64,000 nucleotides of DNA from Stenopsyche tienmushanensis (Eukaryota; Arthropoda; Insecta; Trichoptera; Stenopsychidae), in NCBI GenBank assembly GCA_008973525.1, contig WACJ01000410.1, forward strand, positions 1 to 64,000. The letters are read 5' to 3'. Shown here in pieces: positions 1 through 13,000 of the stretch. A program made the translations under genes and the position numbers. Within the stretch, counting starts at the first letter, position 1. Each line of letters begins with the position of its first letter. The notes under the pieces were generated by a model. It made no database searches, was not told the origin of the DNA, and saw nothing but the letters and a program-made list of their open reading frames with translations.

Positions 1-2399
1 TCAGCACTTCGATCAAAAGCATTCGATGCACTTTTATAATTTATTTCTTGACCTTTGGAACAAAGTGAGATAGTGCCGAAGCTCATACTTAAAGCTAAGA
101 ATAGTAAAAATCAACTCTATTTCTCCGAGATGAAGCAATTAATCTGGATCGTCGTAAAAATGCCAATGAAATTAAGTAAAAATATTTGCTTTACAGATTA
201 TTTTAATAAATGATGTTCAAAATTGACCGCGACTGCTTTGTTGCACGTTCGCTCAAAACCGAATGACTCGACATAATACTTTACGATCATCACGCCATTT
301 TACGCCCTTGTGATTTTTATTGTGATCGTACGACCGTTAGGTATAAATAGTAATCTCACTACGAGACTTCATCGGTCTAAAATTTTTCGATCGCAATTTG
401 AAATTTTCGCTCCAGATATTTTTAATAATGCATAAAATTTTCGTTCTTTCCAAGGCACGGATGCTGCAAATCGATTCAATCTGCGTGCTTCGACGCCTTT
501 ACAACTATAGATGAAGATTTGTCTTTGAGCAAAGCCTCCGGGGAAAATGTTCAATTATTAACACTGCCAATGGACACTTCTCGTAAAAGATTGACGTGTA
601 TTTTATTTTAAATTTAAATAATAAATTTGCATGTGAATATTTTATGATACATAAAAAATATGAGATGAATTTATAATCTTCACATTTGTCCTTTTTTTTG
701 CATTATTTATATTCAAATTTCTTATAATATCTAAATAACTATAATTATTTCCACTTCGTAAAAAATTTAAATTGTAAATCATCTTTGAGCGGAACTCTAT
801 TGTGGTTTTTTAAAATAAATTATAAAATGTAAGATGTGAACTAACGAATAATTTCTTTCGACTAATTTTTAAATAATAAAAAACATCAATGAATCGATAC
901 GAAATGTTCTATAAATATATTCTATCTGTGAATGAACATGTTTTATAAGCTTGAGCAGAATATCTGACTGGAAACTTCTTTGGATATCAGACTTCAACAC
1001 CAACTTGAACAAAACTTTGTGCTGAGTTGGTGTTCCTTGCGGCTATTTCTATTTGAAGATTTGAAAGTTGAAATTATGTATATTTTTACTGTAAAAATCG
1101 TCATCGATAATTCCAAGATCGAAATGATGTATTAATTTTTGAGCCAAATTGAATAAAAACATTAATTTAAAATATCTTAATAAATTATCGCAAGAATTTA
1201 AGTATTATTTTGTTTGTTTGTATGCTCTTATCTGCTACAAATTATACCCAAATGACGATCTAGATGTTAAATATATGTTATGTGTTTTTCCACAATAAAC
1301 AGGCCTCAATCAAATATGTCACGTCTTTCAAATGTCACGAGACTAACAATAATAGTCAACGATCTATGAAATGTACATATTTGAGCATGCAAATATGGCT
1401 TCTGCACTTATACGGTAAACTCAAGCTATGTGACTGCAATTTACAGACAGCTCGTAAATTAGAATATCCATCGCTGAAACAGCGATAAACAATTGCTACC
1501 TGCAATGGAAAATCCCAACTGGCAATAAATGACAGCCTGGAGAAAACTTTACAGCTCATATTTCTATGCAATTATGCTCAACTCTATGATATTGTGTTCT
1601 ACTATTTTTCAATTTATCTTAAAAAAATTGCATAAATATCCGTACGTCGGTGAACATGGTTGACGGCGCAGAAAAATACAATTAATGGCAAGTTAAGCCG
1701 ATTGCTGACGCCACGTCCATTTTCGTACAGGCGTATCGTTAATTTCCTACTATATATGATTTATTACCTCCTCCAAGCTATGATTTATTTTTCAAATCTT
1801 ACTTTTAGTGTAGTTATTAAGTTTTACGTATTTAAATTACTATTACTACTAATAATGTGAGTTTAATAAAGTGCATTTCAAAATAGTCCAAATATATTTA
1901 TAGTAGATATATCTTTATTCTAATGAACTAAATAGCCAAATTGATCAAAGCATGTTTTTATGATCTGAAGCTCACTTCATTATTTATCACACGCTCTGTG
2001 TATTTTTACTTGATTTTCATTTATGCGTTTTCCATACTACATTTCTATACAAATTCTATGCAATTCCATTGATTATTTAAAGATCTTCTCACTTCGAAAA
2101 AAACGTTTTTTTAATTTTATTTTGCGAAAAAACATATCCCTAAGGAAGTCGTCCAAATTTTTGGTGAAGAAATTCGTATTATTTCAATGCTTTACAGCTA
2201 ATTTGCGAAATGCGCTCGAAGCAATCACTCAATCCAGATTGCACCCCAACGACTCTGAAACCGCTGCGGCCGCAAGCTTGCCCCTATATTTGCTTTTGTT
2301 TGCAGGCCAAAGGTTCCTGTTGAGGAACTTTCTTATCTTTGTTCTAGTAGGGGAGCAAATGAATCCAAAAAAATGTTAATACAGATTTGAAAAATGCGA
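1..2399. other. Gene-free stretch
   Basis: No recognisable gene. Apart from the possible TATA motif near 341, there are small GC-richer patches around 1650-1730 and 2210-2330. The latter contains adjacent NotI and HindIII recognition sequences. Open frames here show no family resemblance. Confidence 0.5.
341..375 (+). promoter_or_regulatory. Possible TATA-box promoter
   Basis: GTATAAATAG at 341-350 is a near-consensus TATA box, with an initiator-like TTCATC about 27 bases downstream. The next ATG (428) opens only a 28-codon frame, so no gene could be assigned. It may drive an unrecognised spliced or non-coding transcript, or be chance. Confidence 0.2.
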
Positions 2400-3078
2400 A
2401 TAAGCAAGTGGAAAGTAAGGGGACAAAAGATAGAACGCTATATGAAGTGCTTCGAAAACCGAACAGTTTACCAATAAATCTATTAAAAAAATACCTAATT
2501 ATTATGGATTAGCTATTTGCCTAAAATTAAATTGAGAAATGCTATTTGGGCCACATACTATCACAAAATTTCGACTGATGAAATCTCTCAGCATTCACAC
2601 TGTCCGGAGGACGCAGATTCTTGGTGCGAATTGCAAATACAAGCAACTATAAGATCGTTATATTTATACAGGCAACTTCTCTCTCTAACAGAGATTGTTC
2701 AGCAAATTTTAAGAGTCATTTATGAAGAATTAACGTTTGATGATTTATTGGAAAGATGCCTTGGCTCGTTTCAATGCTTGCGTATGGTCTCGGGTACCAA
2801 AATATATTTTTTGTGGCAAATAAATATTAAAAATCGCGACATATACTGCAGGCTGCATTTTTAACGAAGTATTTATATCTATTTTAAAATTAATGGATAA
2901 AAAGATGCATTGCGATTCATGAAAACGCCCAACGAAGAACGTATTCTCCTTGCCAACCGCCAAGGCTCCGAATCTTCTAAATAAGCTTGAACATTTCACA
3001 GATACACCAAATCAGCCAAAAAAGAAGTGGCTGAGGTAACTGAAAAATTGTTTTATGAAGCTAGAATCGCTGATTAGT
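2400..3078 (+). pseudogene. Mutator-like (MULE) transposase relic
   Basis: Fragments of the C-terminal half of the MULE-type transposase common in arthropod genomes can be read across frames. NYYGLAI lies near 2490-2512, then AIWATYYHKISTDE and CPEDADSWC at about 2544-2633, DDLLERCLG near 2738-2765, an NACVW block and CIFNE near 2773-2865, and a C-terminal EKLFYEARIAD ending in a stop at about 3077. Frame shifts, a stop and short deletions break it, so it cannot encode a working enzyme. Family assignment is from memory of the conserved motifs; terminal repeats were not found. Confidence 0.6.
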
Positions 3079-4223
3079 ATTAGTATTTCCCTTTTCAAAA
3101 AAAAATAATAGTATAATACTTAAAACTTTAAACGCGTTTTTATCAAAACGACATTTTTGCATGCAAGAATTTTGAAAAACCATGTCGCCGATTAGTCTGA
3201 AATTTTACCAGCTTATTTTAAACATGTATGTCTATGGCATTTCACAAAACCAGTTCGAAATGTTTATTTTATCTTACGTTTGATATTAAAAAATACCCCC
3301 AAAAAAGGTGTTTTTTCCAAACTTTTTTTCAAACCAGCGACATTTTGTTTCTTTTAAACAAAAAGTATTAATTATCAATAGTGCAATAGCAACACGCTTA
3401 CAGATTAAGAATCTTTTTGACTTTTTGTTACAGGTAAGTCTGAATAAAAAAATTGTTCCACACCGTGGACTTGCATCTTTTTTGACATGTCATTTTGATG
3501 TTTTAAAAATTATAAAATTTATATTTTTTTAAATTACAAATTTGTTTTTTTTGTATTATGTAAAAGTGCCAAAATAAATCTTAAAAATATTCATTATATG
3601 GTGTATTTACTGTGAAAAAAATTGTTAAATATTTTTTGGGCTGTCAAAGTGAGATGACCCATAAATCGATCATGTTTAATTGAACGTATTCATTAATTAA
3701 AAACGATAGATAGAGAATTAATCGAATGGTTTACCTGCACTCACTGTTGCCGCTAGAGGGGTTGAAATAAAATAATAGCACTATCGGGCAAATATCTCAT
3801 TAATCATAGTGGCTGAGCCGTGACCGGTTTTGGGATGCATCTCATAAATTTGTCTGGAGTGTCGTAACTCTAGAACGCCAGAACAACGACTCCTTCGGCT
3901 TGAACTTATGCTCACGAGTGCTAAATTACTACAGCGTTGCATAAGCTATTTCTAATTAACGAATAAGATTGCAACCTCATTCAATGTCCAAGAATATGCA
4001 ACCGGAAACTAAAATCTAAATTAATGATGCTAATGTACGTATGCATCTAGAAATTTTGTTTGAATCGATAACCAACATTAAAATATTTATTTTAACGGCA
4101 TCTGTTAATTATTATCCAAACTAAATATTGGTTTGAATACATGCTTGTCATTGATCGATTGAATGATAAATCATCAAGTTACACTTGTAACTCATAGATG
4201 TCATTGTGTTGCGATCATTACGA
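3079..4223. other. Gene-free stretch
   Basis: No coding sequence recognised. AT-rich to about 3640, then a more mixed-composition block at 3640-3960 that may be an old repeat or unique non-coding DNA. Confidence 0.4.
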
Positions 4224-4565
4224 TATCATCATCATCATCATAGTGCAGCCACAAACGGTCCACTGCAGAACTATGGGCCTCTTCAATATCCATTCACAGG
4301 AAGGGGTTACATTCATCTCGTCTGTATCATACATTCACCTCCTCATTTGTTCGATATTGAAGGCAGCATTACCACCGAATTTCATTTCGAACGCTCACCT
4401 AACGGGTCTCCTGAATGAACGTATTGATGAACGCTTTCGCAACCGTCTCGATAGAGAGTGTGGGAGGTTAATAAATACTGAGTAGTTTTCTTCTGAAGAT
4501 AGAGGAAAAATACTCTAGACGACCTTTTTGATTCTACTGGAAAGGGCATTCTGGGCCTTTTGGCG
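4224..4565 (-). mobile_element. LINE-like 3' end with ATG-repeat tail
   Basis: A (ATC)n run at 4225-4241 abuts a segment, GTGCAGCCACAAACGGTCCA then an ACTGCAGAACTATGGGCCT-like block, that resembles the 3' ends of LINE-type repeats with ATG-repeat tails found in many insects. Read on the minus strand, the repeat tail is at the 3' end. The rest, to about 4565, is GC-richer than its flanks and has no intact frame. Clade not determined. Confidence 0.4.
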
Positions 4566-7274
4566 GCCGAACCGCGAGTTTTACTAAAAAATTTTACAAC
4601 ACATTAAAAACATAATCAGTTGAAATTATTGCTAATGATATGCTATTTAAACTAAAAGAATTTCTTCAAATGAAGCAAATATATATTTTTTCTGAAGAAA
4701 TATTTCAAAAAACTTATAGTTATTCTTGCAAAAAAATCTTATAAACCCTCATAAATTCTATGCAATCAATATATAAAAATCTCACTTTGAAAAAGTCAAA
4801 ATTCTCTTAATATTTTGTCATGTGAATATAGTTCGCGCGGCAATTAAATTCCAATGCAATTTACTCCACCAATCTTCTTAAATTTTCCTGCATCATGGAA
4901 AATAGAAATGTGTGTCTCTGTGGAAACTCTGTTGCAATAGTTTTCCGAGGCCTGATTTAATCAGCGTTTTCAGCAGAACATTCTTTAAATCCCCATAGAA
5001 TTACTTGAATTTTCCAAGCCATTATTGACAACCAATGATGGTTAACATTTCACTGTATATGTTGTTTGTGATTTTAATGACATTTAAGTATTGATTAAAA
5101 AAACAGCATAAAATGTTTATTGTGTCAATCTCAAAATTAAATATTTCAGCCTTCATATTTTGAAAAATGTAAGCAAAAAATACTACAAATTGATCCTATC
5201 ACATCATCTAAAGATATGGTGTAAATGTAATCTCTACAGCATACAATCACAAACTGAACTCACATAACAATGCCAATCAATAGTGGCTTAGTTTATGTCT
5301 TTTATTATACAGCCTATTCAACTTTTTGCATAATTTTCTATATATCATTTATTGACATTTAATTTGTATGCAAACATTTTTTTTTGTGGGTTCACCTTAT
5401 CTTGGATCTTATTTAATTATTAATATATTTACGTACATATATTATTATACTTATCATCATCATAATAAAATTGACTGCGGAAATATAATTTATTAATAGA
5501 AAGGATGACATCCATAGCATCTTTGTCATGCATTTAGCTTATGGTGTACTTGATATTGAAGATACACTCACTCAGCAGGTCATCTGGATAAACACATTGA
5601 TTGATCATATAAAATGGCGTATATTCACAGTAGAATAGGGTATTCTAAATAGAAAGATTGTCTCGTTCACAGATCACTTTTCCAGTTCAATGAATTTAAG
5701 ACAATATACAACAGTATCTAACAGAAGAATAAAACATTATGGTTGCAGAATTCTTCGACTAGCATCTTCCAGTTCAGGTATTATCTTTTTTTTCGGCTTG
5801 TTATATTACTTATTCATCTATGAGCTCTAAATAAGAACTTGATTCAAGCCATAAATTCAGTGGAATGATATTTCAATTAAATGGCTTAAATTATATTGAT
5901 TTCTACATTATTGTGTCAGATTTCAGAAGCCAATTTATGCAAAGCAAATCCCAAAATAGATTTTTGGCCATTTATTATCAATTCAAAACATTTTATATGT
6001 CTTTAACCCCACTAAAATTTTGTAAACAAATCCTTTGCAAATTTTTGAACGAATATATTAAAAATTTTGCAATAACGTAGAGATGTTTTTAGATTTCTAT
6101 ATTTTTGGCTGATTTATAAATCATGACTAATTTCTCATCATCTTAACATATATAACCCATTCGTAAGATATAATGACATACTGAGACGCGTTTTGGACTA
6201 TTTTTCGTATACAATTTGTGCGGTACTGCAATATGGTAGTAATATTCGAACAACTTTTTTACAACAAGTTTAGACTTGATAATATAAAAAATAATTAAAA
6301 AATAGGTTGACCTATCAGGACGATTTATTAAGTGATGGGAACTTTATAGAGCGATTTTTCTTAATCTTCCTTGTCTAATAGCTAATAGCTAAATGATAGA
6401 AAAAATAATATTGCATGACGATCTGCATTAGTATTCTCGAATCAATTTTTTCAGCTTCTAGATAGTTGTTATTTTTTAAGCGTATATAAATTGTGAAAAC
6501 TAATTTAGCATACAATTTCTCTAACAAGAAATACAAAATTATGCTAGCCAGAATTTGCCAAAGTCGAAGGAAAATTACATATTTATTAAATTTTTACCTT
6601 GAGTCTATTTCCGTCGACTAGAAATAATTTTAACAACCATGCTAGAAAATAACATCCAAACTTGGAAAATCATCTCAAAATTGAAGGTCCTTTTATAAAA
6701 TCCTCTCGATAAATTATTAGTATGTAAATGAAGGCAAGAAGAAGTATTTCCACATATTTATGATTTAAGGTACAAATGTATTGAAAATCGTCATTTAAAT
6801 CTTATTCATAGGTAATATGACTTTTACTAAATTTTAAGTGCTTAACATAAATAAATACCTATCGAAGGTCGTCCAAGCTAAACAAATCTTGATTTAAATT
6901 CGCCTACTATAAAAATATGTTTTTTATTCTATTTTATAGATTAGCAAATTTAGTCAAATGTAAGTGTATTGAAAAAGCAATTATTGACCGTTCAAAAATA
7001 CGAACCAAATGAAGCAGTTGATATTTTTGAGAACCATTCAAATTTCTAGCAATATTAGAATGAAAATTTAATAAGAGCAAATTCAGTGATAAAAGCTCGT
7101 CATTAAAATTGTACATCTTATCCAAACAATGTCGATGCAAAGACGCATTTTAAAAATCTTACAGAAAAATTGGACGCTCATTACAAGTATTTATTTGGTG
7201 TATAAGTTTAAAAATGCTAGAAATTGTTTGTAGATCTTTGAAAATCTGTATTTAAAACGTTCTATTTTTTATAT
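4566..7274. other. Gene-free AT-rich stretch
   Basis: No gene, RNA or clear repeat recognised. Mostly AT-rich sequence with short random open frames on both strands. Confidence 0.5.
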
Positions 7275-8215
7275 TTATACTAGCGAATACCCGGCATCCG
7301 TTGCAATGCCACACTTAAAAATATAAAGTGTATGTATTTTAATTCAGTTTGTTGGAATGATATTATATTTTTAATTACACTATAAAACGGCTATACGATT
7401 GCGCTTAGCTATTATTTGAAAGGTACATTATGATTTCAAATACACATCTTTCCGATATTTCGAGTCTCCTGTCGGACTCATGGACGCGGATTGGCTGCCG
7501 GCGTCTTTGTTAATGCTCCTTGTGAGCATCCTCTGTCCAATGCTGGGCTGCTGGGTGCTGGGATTGTTGCATTGCCGTCGTTTTGTGATAGATTGTTTGC
7601 ATTTTCAGATTTTTTTGCTAAGATAACCTGGTGGCACCAATAATGGTGCCTTAATTTTAGATAAAATTGGTAATCAAGTTAATTTTCAAGTACTATGGAT
7701 TTGTAATCATATTGAAAACATATATTGAAAACCACTGTTTTATTTAAATATATCATTGCAGTTAGCTCTTTTGTAGGCATTACTAAAATTTCATTTCAAT
7801 CTATTAGCTGGTTTAAGAATTATATCAATTTTACAAAAAAAGTAGAATTTCGTGAATTTCTTACGAAATCTCCCACACTTTAGGCGAAGCTTAACGCGGA
7901 ATACCCGAACAGTAAATTGTTAATATTTTTTAAACTTTAATGTTCATTTTCATCGGTAGTGATTTAATCCTTAACATATTTTTCAGTCCCTAACATATCG
8001 TATTGAATTGTGGAGTTTATTTTGTTATTGATTAATTTGTTATGTGTGAAGCTAACTCCAAGGCATTGCTTTGCATTGCGGGCACTTGCTTGAATGAATG
8101 ATAGATTTGTTGCATGGCATTACCGCCTCTCGGCATAGTTGACTAAAGGCTTCTTTTACCTTAGCAAAACCGGATCGGACACCACGACACCAGACATCGG
8201 ACATCCCGAAGATAT
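7275..8215. repeat. Unclassified interspersed repeat
   Basis: Two GC-richer ends bracket this interval. Near 7285-7312 is ACCCGGCATCCGTTGCAATGCC. Near 8065-8085 is an inverted-looking counterpart GGCATTGCTTTGCATTGCGGGC. A GGACACCACGACACCAGACA stretch follows near 8176. The matched ends and contrast with flanks suggest an old mobile element; no coding remnant was identified and the class is unknown. Confidence 0.35.
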
Positions 8216-8218
8216 TCA

Positions 8219-8241
8219 TTTATATATATATATATATATAA
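8219..8241. repeat. (TA)n microsatellite
   Basis: About eleven uninterrupted TA units. Confidence 0.9.
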
Positions 8242-10081
8242 TATAGATTAGATAATCAATTTCGAATAATATGAATGACTGCAGTGAAGAATTGGAATTC
8301 AGTTTTGATGAATATGGAAGCCGCTGTTATATCTGAGCTAAGCGTTTAAATTATTTAAATTTTTACATTTAACAAGGAAGAATCATTGAACATTTGATGA
8401 AAACATTTGTAAATTTACTTACAAACCTCGAACCAAAATACAAGTGGAAACCTATGTTCAACAATAATTGCAGCCGATATACGTCTAAGTTTTTCATGGC
8501 CACTCACTGTTTTAAAAATGGTTATCGTATTTACTTATAGTTTTTGGATTTGAACTTACAACTATTCTGCCTAGCAGCAATTTGTTCTTCCCAGAAAGTT
8601 TATCTACCAATATTACATACCAGGAAATCATGTTCTTCCAAATTATGTTTTGCACAGGTCTCCACTTTTCTTATCTGCCAGAAATATCTTAACCGCCTTT
8701 TTGGCGATTAATAGTGTGTGTTTTTATATCAATGTTTTTAGTTACAAAATCTTTAATAATGAAGACTTTTGGTTAAATGAAAGTGGATTATCTTTGCCAA
8801 TGATCATTTTTAAGCGACCGTTTTTTTTTCGATTTATTAAAAAATGACGGCAATATATTAACACTAATAGTCGTTCGACGATCAAAGTTCAGCTTTTTAG
8901 TGACTTATTAAAATATTTCTATGTATAAAAAATCATTTGAATGACAAGTTGCAGATCAGACTTGTGCTCGTAGAGAACTAGAATTATAATAATGTGATCA
9001 TGAAAAACCGGTTATTGTAACACTACAAAGGTCATTATAGATTTGCAATCAATGGTCAACAGAGTTTAAAGAATTTCCGACACGGCTTAATAAGTTTATT
9101 CCCTTTTTCTTTAAATTATCTCCATGCTTACTGTGAATTTACCGATTGAATCCCAAAATGACAAACCAATTTTACCAAGGCACCAATACAAGTTTGTTGG
9201 GTAAAGGATGAATCATCATACAACTACAAGCCATTGAACTATGGCTTACTTACCATTAACTATTAAGATAAATTCGTTAAACGTCGTACCAAACAATTTA
9301 CGTAGTATTTAGCAACAATATATTTATTGACTACAAATCTACATCAAAACGACGTATACGCTGACAAATATTGTTAATATCTTTTGACAAATGTTGCAAT
9401 GTCCCAAATGCAAAAAGCCATTATGCTGTGAATATAAGTTTAATGTCTGTCGATCTTGTTATTAGTTCCTAAATCTATACAAAAAGACTGTTATTTATAA
9501 ATGTATGTGATAAAAACAGTAATAATGAATCATTAGAATTGAGATTTATTAAGAAAAACATATATTTTGATAGTAGTTTGTGAGAAGATCTCATTTTTGG
9601 TTGTTTTTTTTTCCGAATATATATTTAGAGTTGTTTTTCACAATTTAATAAAGCTAAATTTAAAAAAAATGATGTTTTATTGGATAGATATATAGAGCAA
9701 TATATAATTACTAAAATAGTAATCCACCATTATTTATTTTTGTCAAAGAATTAACGGATTATTATACATGTCGAAACGGGGTTCTAAATAAGATACGCAG
9801 TCCATAGTTAAGAAATGCTTAAAATATGCGTTTAAAAACTCTTATAAAAAGAGTGGTGTAACCTATTAAACATATTATTCATAGAATTTTTAATGAAAAG
9901 CGCACTAAGCACATGCTCCTATACATTCTTGTGAAACTCGTTTCTATTAAATGCAGTGCTTAAAAGATATCGAAGAGCATCGCAAGTGCTCGGTATTGAT
10001 AATAGTCAGCTATTCATCGTCAATTGGTTCGGTTGCACTTGTATCTTAAGGCTGCTTTATATATTTTTTTAATTGACAAGA
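8242..10081. other. Gene-free stretch upstream of CRAL-TRIO gene 1
   Basis: No gene recognised. The last few hundred bases should include the promoter of CRAL-TRIO gene 1. A TCAGCT near 10005 and TTCGGTTG near 10028 are the only initiator-like motifs; TTCGGTTG recurs upstream of gene 3 near 24462. Confidence 0.4.
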
Positions 10082-13000
10082 ATGGATTCGAACAATCCTC
10101 TTATATTGGTGACAAAAGAACAATATCTTCAAGCATATAAGGAGCTCAATATAACCCAAAATGATTTGGAAAAAGCTACCGATGACTTGGAAAAATGGTT
10201 TAAACTTCAGCCCCACCTGCCTGATATTTTACCAGGTAACGTTTTTCATGCTTAATACATTAAGTATAATAAAAATCTGTATACAGTTTTTATGCATTCT
10301 AGTAAACATAACCTAAATGTCTTTGTAGTGCAATGAACTACTGTTGTTGTGGTATCAAAAATACAACCAAGATACATGTACTTAATAAATCTCTTCAAAA
10401 AAAACTTAATCAAATTTTAAAGATCACATGCATATTAATCAAGACAAAAACATTATAAGTCCATTGACATTTTTTGAAAAACTAATATCCATTAAAACTC
10501 ATTTCATTAAATTCAACAGCATTAAGGAAATTTCCATTAGCCTCCGTATCTTCGACCTCCATCATGATTTATATATCAAGTATTGTAAATTACGAGGTAA
10601 CTACATAAACATAGGACATCCGGTAAACAAGCGGATTTTTCAAAAAATACATAAATTTTATATGATGATTTCCATTCCGCATATGGATAGATTGATATAA
10701 AATTATTTGAATAGAAATTTTGAGTGAAATGAGTGGTGTAAATGCCATTATTTTTAAATGCTACTCGTACTTTAATAATGGTTGCAATTGAGTTAATTAT
10801 TGGCGGCCCTGTCCGACTTTATTAACTGTTCTCAGCATTCCCTTTTTCTAGAAAATCTGACAAAACTTAGGATCGAAACCAGTCTACTATTGGTCTTTAT
10901 TTAAACAGAATCTTACTGTATGTATGCGTGAGATCATTACTTCATTAGGCTAAGATTGGTAACAGTTCCATCAAGATCAAGTATCGATTGTAACTGTCAA
11001 ACCGCAGATAATAATGCAGATAGTTCTCGACTTGTTATTTAAGATTTAATTATGAATTTTGTATCTACTTGTCTGTATAGAATTCTTTGTTTTTTTAATT
11101 ATTTATGGAACTTGACTTATAATTACTCAAGATACGACCAATGTCTAGGAATCTATTTTAGTTGCAAGTCGACAACTACTTCTACATTTATTTTTTATTA
11201 AATTAAAGTTTATTATATTATTCACAAGATTATGATATGATAAGCATTTTTTTATATTGATTTGCAATTTAATCGTATGACTGTTTGGCAAGTACAATCG
11301 GTTGTTTTTGATAAATTTCAACATATGAACATCAAGTAAATCAGTAATAGCAACGCAAAAATGAATTTCATTCATAGTTTTGTGAGATTCGAAGAGTGTA
11401 AAATTCTATGAATAAACAGAGAATGTGCATATTTCTCGAGAATTTCTCGAAAAATATGCAAAATCTGGAATCCTCATTCCTTGAGAATTTTTCTGTTTTC
11501 TCAAGAAGTTTCAGAAATCAATTTTTATTGTATAAAATATTTTTGATGCAAACACATCCGCTTCCATTTTTAAAATACTGCACCGCATATGAATGCGTTT
11601 CTTCCAAAATGCATTCTATTTGAATGTTTTATTAGGGCTTAATTGCACATTCCTCGTTCTATTTTCATCCAAAGAACATTTCTTGTTCTAGTCTCATCCA
11701 AAAAACATTCCTCGTCCTACCTCCTTCCATACAACATTCCGCATCCTAATTCATCACATATAAAATTCTTCATCGCAACATTGATACTCACTGCTGCTTT
11801 TTAAACTCATAATATAATATCATGAAATATGAGTGCATTTCAGCAGAAATGCACTCTGTTTAAAAGGTTTTATTGGGGCTCTAAATATAACAAAAAATGT
11901 TTAAGAAACACAAGATACGTCCTAAATGTATTTATTCCGCCATTAAAATATTCATGCTTTTTCACAAAATCGAAAGACTTTAATGAAGAGCTTATCTGAC
12001 AATTTCAATAGTTAATACCTACATTTTATGACTGTTGAAAGATTGTTTAAAATACGATGTTGAATAGGTTGTTTGTAGTTTTATGCTAAAACAGATGTGT
12101 GTTAATAATTTATTTCGAAGATGGAAATATTTCAAATTTCATATGATTTTTTAACTCAAAAGAGATCTAAGATGCCTGATTCTACTTTAAATGGTTTTTT
12201 TTTTAATTGAATATGTCATATCTCATATCTCGGACGAAGACTATCTCCACTAGGGAAAGGATTTTTCATGCGATGGTTTCCTATTTGCCTTCTACACACG
12301 GTAAAGCAGGGATACAATTATTTGGATAGTAATTATACTTTGTGAAGGAGAGGAAATAATCTATAAGTGAATAGCGTTATTATCATTTTTTTAAATGATA
12401 CTTTAATAATTGTTGCAAATTAAATTACTCACTCGTGGGCGTCCTTGTACTACTTTATACTAGATCGAGACGATTGATCAGAAATATTTATATTTCTGAT
12501 CTCTCGAATTTGTTGGAACAGTGATTTTTTTTTCTCCACAATGTGGATTTAAACCTGAACCTTTACAGTAAGAGTCTATGATCTAAATCACTATACCAAC
12601 ATTTAGTCATGTTTTTATTTAAAAAACTATATGAAACTATATTTATATACAATACTTTACTCTTTAATATATATTTTTTTGTTCATCAAAATTTCTTGAA
12701 AATCCTCGATAAATTTAAGAAATGAAATCGAGAATTCTCATTTCTCGAGAAATTCCTAATTGGAACCCAAATTTCCAGTGTGTCCAAGTACTTTCGCACT
12801 ATATTTACGTTAATGATTTTTTTTCAACTATATTTTTAAAAGCAATAGTATTTTGATTTTTATGCAATATTTTGTTCAAATATATTACCACAATAATTTT
12901 TTTTAAATTATATTCTAGAAAGACGATGTTTAAAGATTCTTCTTATCGTTAACAAAATGTCTGTTGAGAAAGCCAAAATAAGAATGGATATGAAATGCAA

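Noticed and set aside
2023..2379. 118-codon plus-strand frame upstream of the MULE relic
   Set aside because: No resemblance to MULE or any other family; AT-rich residue content looks random.
4198..4485. 95-codon frame with an isoleucine/histidine run
   Set aside because: The run is the (ATC)n tail of a LINE-like repeat, not a protein.
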